From Bacillota bacterium (GTDB lineage Bacteria > Bacillota > Clostridia > Christensenellales > UMGS416), in contig JAEZSC010000124.1 in NCBI GenBank assembly GCA_023422005.1, positions 1 through 8,535 of the forward strand: a DNA stretch of 8,535 nt, read 5' to 3'. Made by a program: the position numbers and the translations under genes. Shown one piece after another: positions 6,719 to 8,535 of this stretch. Positions within the stretch are counted from its first letter, which is position 1. Every line of letters begins with the position of its first letter. The notes below the pieces were generated by a model that did no database searches, was not told the DNA's origin, and saw only the letters and a list, made by a program, of their open reading frames with translations.

Positions 6719-7018
6719 ATGAGCAAGAATCCCCTTTCCGTCATCTACGACAATGACCCGGCTCTGGCCAAGCTCATCGGGGAATCGATGAAGCTGGCCT
6801 TTGAGGACGGCGTTGTCAGCGCCAAGCACAAGGCGCTCATCGCACTGGCCATTGACGCTTCCAAGGGCGCCGCCGACGGCGTGCGCTCGCTGGCCCAGCA
6901 GGCCATGCGCGCCGGCGCCACCCGCGAGGAGATCCTGGAGACGCTGCATGTCGTATATGCCGTGTGCGGTGGCAGCTCCATGTTCACCGCCGCCGCCGGG
7001 CTGGACGGCGTTCTGTAG
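6719..7018 (+). CDS. Carboxymuconolactone decarboxylase (CMD/AhpD-like) family small protein lacking the CxxC pair
   Basis: The protein has 99 aa. The stretch from SAKHKALIALAID (34-46) to MRAGATREEILETLHVVYAV (63-82) fits the all-helical CMD/AhpD fold and ends in the usual Gly/Ala-rich helix. Redox-active members carry CxxC followed by a histidine between these two blocks. When the RAGATREEI block is aligned, the expected Cys, Cys and His positions hold A51, G54 and L58. The only cysteine is C83. A peroxidase-reductase or disulphide role is therefore unlikely, and the protein may be a structural, binding or differently reacting member. It lies 30 nt after the LCP gene and 14 nt before the PhzF-like gene, so it is probably co-transcribed with both. 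Confidence 0.85.
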   Translation: MSKNPLSVIYDNDPALAKLIGESMKLAFEDGVVSAKHKALIALAIDASKGAADGVRSLAQQAMRAGATREEILETLHVVYAVCGGSSMFTAAAGLDGVL

Positions 7019-7032
7019 AAGCGGTCCTGCCC

Positions 7033-7890
7033 ATGCCCCATATCGCTTTGGAAAAATGGGATGCCTTTTCCGAGGGCCGCTCGCAGGGCAACCCGGTGGC
7101 GGTCGTGCGGCTGCATACCCCGGCTGTGGATGACGCCCCGATGATGCGGCTGGCCGGGGAGCTCCAAGGCTGGGCCAACGGCGTGGTCACGGTGGCCCAG
7201 GGAGAAGGTGGGTTTTCGTTGCGCTTTATCCTGGCCGGGGGCGAAGCGCCGCTGGCCGGCCATGGCATGCTGGCCGCAGCCCACAGCCTGCTGGCCGCCG
7301 ATCCTTCGCTTGCCGGGGGTTCTATTGTGTTGCAGGCGGGCGGCCGCCTGTTGGCGCGGGCGGAAGCGCCCGGCCGCGTGTTCGTGCAGTCCAAGGCGGC
7401 GGCTCCGCTGCCGCTGCCGCCCTTTCTGGATGACCTGTACTGGGCACTGGGCTTGAGCGAAGCGCAGATGGGCCGCGAGGAGTTGCGTTTTGTGGACGTG
7501 GGCCAGCGGGTGCTGCTGGTGCCCATGCGCACCTGCGCGGCGCTGGCCGATCTGCTGCCTGTGTGGGAGGCGCTGGCCAAGTACTGCGACAGGCACCGTG
7601 TGGACGTCGTACTGCCCTGGACGGCCAACGCCACGATGCCCGCCTCGCGCTGGCGCGCCCGCGCCTTCGCGCCGCGGCTGGGCCTGCGGGAAGACCCGGC
7701 ATCTGGCTTGGGCAACGCCGCCCTGGGCTATGAGCTGCTGCGGCGGAGCCTGTGGCAGGGCGAGCCGGCACAGGTGGAACAGGGCTCCAGCTATGAGCGG
7801 CCCAATCTGGTGCAGCTACAGGCACGGGACGGACGGGTGTGGTTCGGCGGCCCGGCGCGGCTGTGCTTCTCCGGGGTGTATCACCTGTGA
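7033..7890 (+). CDS. PhzF-family epimerase/isomerase-like protein with altered active site
   Basis: The protein has 285 aa, a normal PhzF length. The N-terminal half shows KWDAFSEGRSQGNPVAVV (8-25) and FILAGGEAPLAGHGMLAAAH (65-84), matching the family pattern DvFt...GNPvaVv and P..E.pfaGHaTL. The second half carries FAPRLGLREDPASGLGNAALG (212-232), matching the conserved EDPatGsa motif. In PhzF the general acid/base glutamate sits in an SET motif after LAxE. The equivalent residues here are W47-A48-N49, so the glutamate appears replaced by alanine. The start at 7033 was chosen because the N-terminal motif begins right after it; the 23 codons before it overlap the previous gene and are Arg-rich. 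The Shine-Dalgarno is weak, so translation may be coupled to the preceding gene, whose stop is 14 nt upstream. Substrate unknown. Confidence 0.88.
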   Translation: MPHIALEKWDAFSEGRSQGNPVAVVRLHTPAVDDAPMMRLAGELQGWANGVVTVAQGEGGFSLRFILAGGEAPLAGHGMLAAAHSLLAADPSLAGGSIVLQAGGRLLARAEAPGRVFVQSKAAAPLPLPPFLDDLYWALGLSEAQMGREELRFVDVGQRVLLVPMRTCAALADLLPVWEALAKYCDRHRVDVVLPWTANATMPASRWRARAFAPRLGLREDPASGLGNAALGYELLRRSLWQGEPAQVEQGSSYERPNLVQLQARDGRVWFGGPARLCFSGVYHL

Positions 7891-8535
7891 AACCGCTGGA
7901 TGGTTTGTTGCCAGTGGGCCGTGACGGCGTGGAGGCTGTTACGGCACTGTTCGCGCAGGCTTTCCACGACAACCCGATGTTTGCCCATGTGCTGCCCGAT
8001 GAACGGCTCCGGCGGCGCACGCTGCCTGCAATGATGCGGCCGTCGGTTTCCATGGCCGCGGCCAACGGCGGCCTGTTTGCGACCTCGGCGGTGCTGGAGG
8101 GCGCGATCTTTGTGCGTGTCACCGGGCAGCGGGACCGGCTGCCTGGCCTGAGCAGCGCGCTGGGTGCTCTGGCGCTGCTGCTGCGGCCCGGCCTGTGGCC
8201 CATGGTGGCACGCTTCGTGGGCCTGGGCCCTGCCACCACGGTGCTGCAGCGCACCATGCGCTTGCTGGAGCCGGCGCTGGCCGTAGAGCTGGTGGCCGTG
8301 GCGGAAGCGCATCGGGGGCAGGGGCACATGGGTGTGCTGATGCGCGCCGCGCTGCGGCGGGCCGACGAGCTGGGCCTGCGCTGCGTGCTGGAGACCGAGT
8401 CGCCGCGAAATGTGCAGATCTATGAGCACTACGGCTTCCGGCTGCACAGCGCCATCCAGGCGGTGCCGGGCAAGGTGACCTATTACGTGATGACCAGAGA
8501 ACCGGGTGAGGGAGAGAAACATGATGAACGAACGG
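7887..8535 (+). CDS. GNAT-family N-acetyltransferase, C-terminus beyond the window
   Basis: The GTG at 7887 overlaps the PhzF-like stop by 4 nt (GTGA), a classic coupled junction. The frame then stays open for 216 codons to the window edge. The early part, VEAVTALFAQAFHDNPMFAHVLPDERLRRR (15-44), is typical of one large GNAT group that begins with AF..DP.f....pd...R. The acetyl-CoA binding region is ELVAVAEAHRGQGHMGVLMRAAL (134-156), with RGQG as the pyrophosphate loop. It is followed by LETESPRNVQIYEHYGFRL (168-186), the usual C-terminal NvpFYe.~GF motif. Residues 85-125 form a Leu-rich linker. The substrate cannot be told. The acetyltransferase core is complete, so only a short C-terminal tail should be missing. 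Confidence 0.88.
   Translation, partial: MKPLDGLLPVGRDGVEAVTALFAQAFHDNPMFAHVLPDERLRRRTLPAMMRPSVSMAAANGGLFATSAVLEGAIFVRVTGQRDRLPGLSSALGALALLLRPGLWPMVARFVGLGPATTVLQRTMRLLEPALAVELVAVAEAHRGQGHMGVLMRAALRRADELGLRCVLETESPRNVQIYEHYGFRLHSAIQAVPGKVTYYVMTREPGEGEKHDERT
8521..8535 (+). CDS. Probable start of a further operon gene (first five codons)
   Basis: ATG at 8521 (or the adjacent ATG at 8524) is preceded by AGGGAG at 8509-8514 with good spacing. It lies in a different frame from the acetyltransferase and overlaps its end. Only MMNER can be read, so nothing can be said about function. Confidence 0.45.

Noticed and set aside
5525..6949. 474-codon minus-strand open frame opposite the LCP and CMD-like genes
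   Set aside because: It spans two convincingly coded plus-strand genes and their gap, and its translation has no domain signature.
6745..7596. 283-codon minus-strand open frame opposite the CMD-like and PhzF-like genes
   Set aside because: Shadow of plus-strand genes with clear family motifs; no recognisable protein.
7322..8329. 335-codon minus-strand open frame opposite the PhzF-like and GNAT genes
   Set aside because: Extreme Ser/Arg/Pro/Ala composition, typical of an antisense reading of GC-rich coding DNA; the plus-strand acetyltransferase motifs are clear.

Overview
The window looks like chromosomal DNA of a fairly GC-rich, Gram-positive-lineage bacterium, most likely a Clostridia-type Firmicute. 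The evidence is a YesM/YesN-type two-component system beside a sugar-binding lipoprotein, a LytR-CpsA-Psr (LCP) cell-wall enzyme, strong AGGAGG-like ribosome binding sites, and AT-rich promoters between GC-rich genes. I recognise no species. I see no mobile element, CRISPR array, tRNA or rRNA.

Left half (1-5388), all on the minus strand. Read in transcription order, it holds: a two-domain lipoprotein of unknown function (5388-4042); a leader with repeats; a membrane sensor histidine kinase (3878-2100); an AraC-type response regulator (2107-542) overlapping the kinase by 8 nt; and the first 137 codons of an extracellular solute-binding lipoprotein (413-1), cut by the window edge. Kinase, regulator and binding protein form the usual arrangement in which an extracytoplasmic sensor controls a neighbouring ABC carbohydrate importer. 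The importer's permeases probably lie just outside the window.

Middle (5389-5578). This is a 190-bp divergent promoter region. A TTGAAA-N17-TATGAT promoter drives the plus strand. A weaker promoter drives the lipoprotein and is bracketed by a perfect 10-bp inverted repeat.

Right half (5579-8535), plus strand. This is a tight operon: an LCP-family protein, a small carboxymuconolactone-decarboxylase-like (CMD-like) protein, a PhzF-like protein, a GNAT acetyltransferase (runs off the end), and the first codons of a further gene at 8521. Both the CMD-like and PhzF-like proteins appear to have lost the residues their families use for catalysis.

Overall this is mostly ordinary accessory/regulatory chromosome. 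The parts most worth a second look are the internally duplicated lipoprotein, the two catalytically altered proteins in the LCP operon, and the repeat-bearing promoter regions. I did not find a convincing new multi-gene system.
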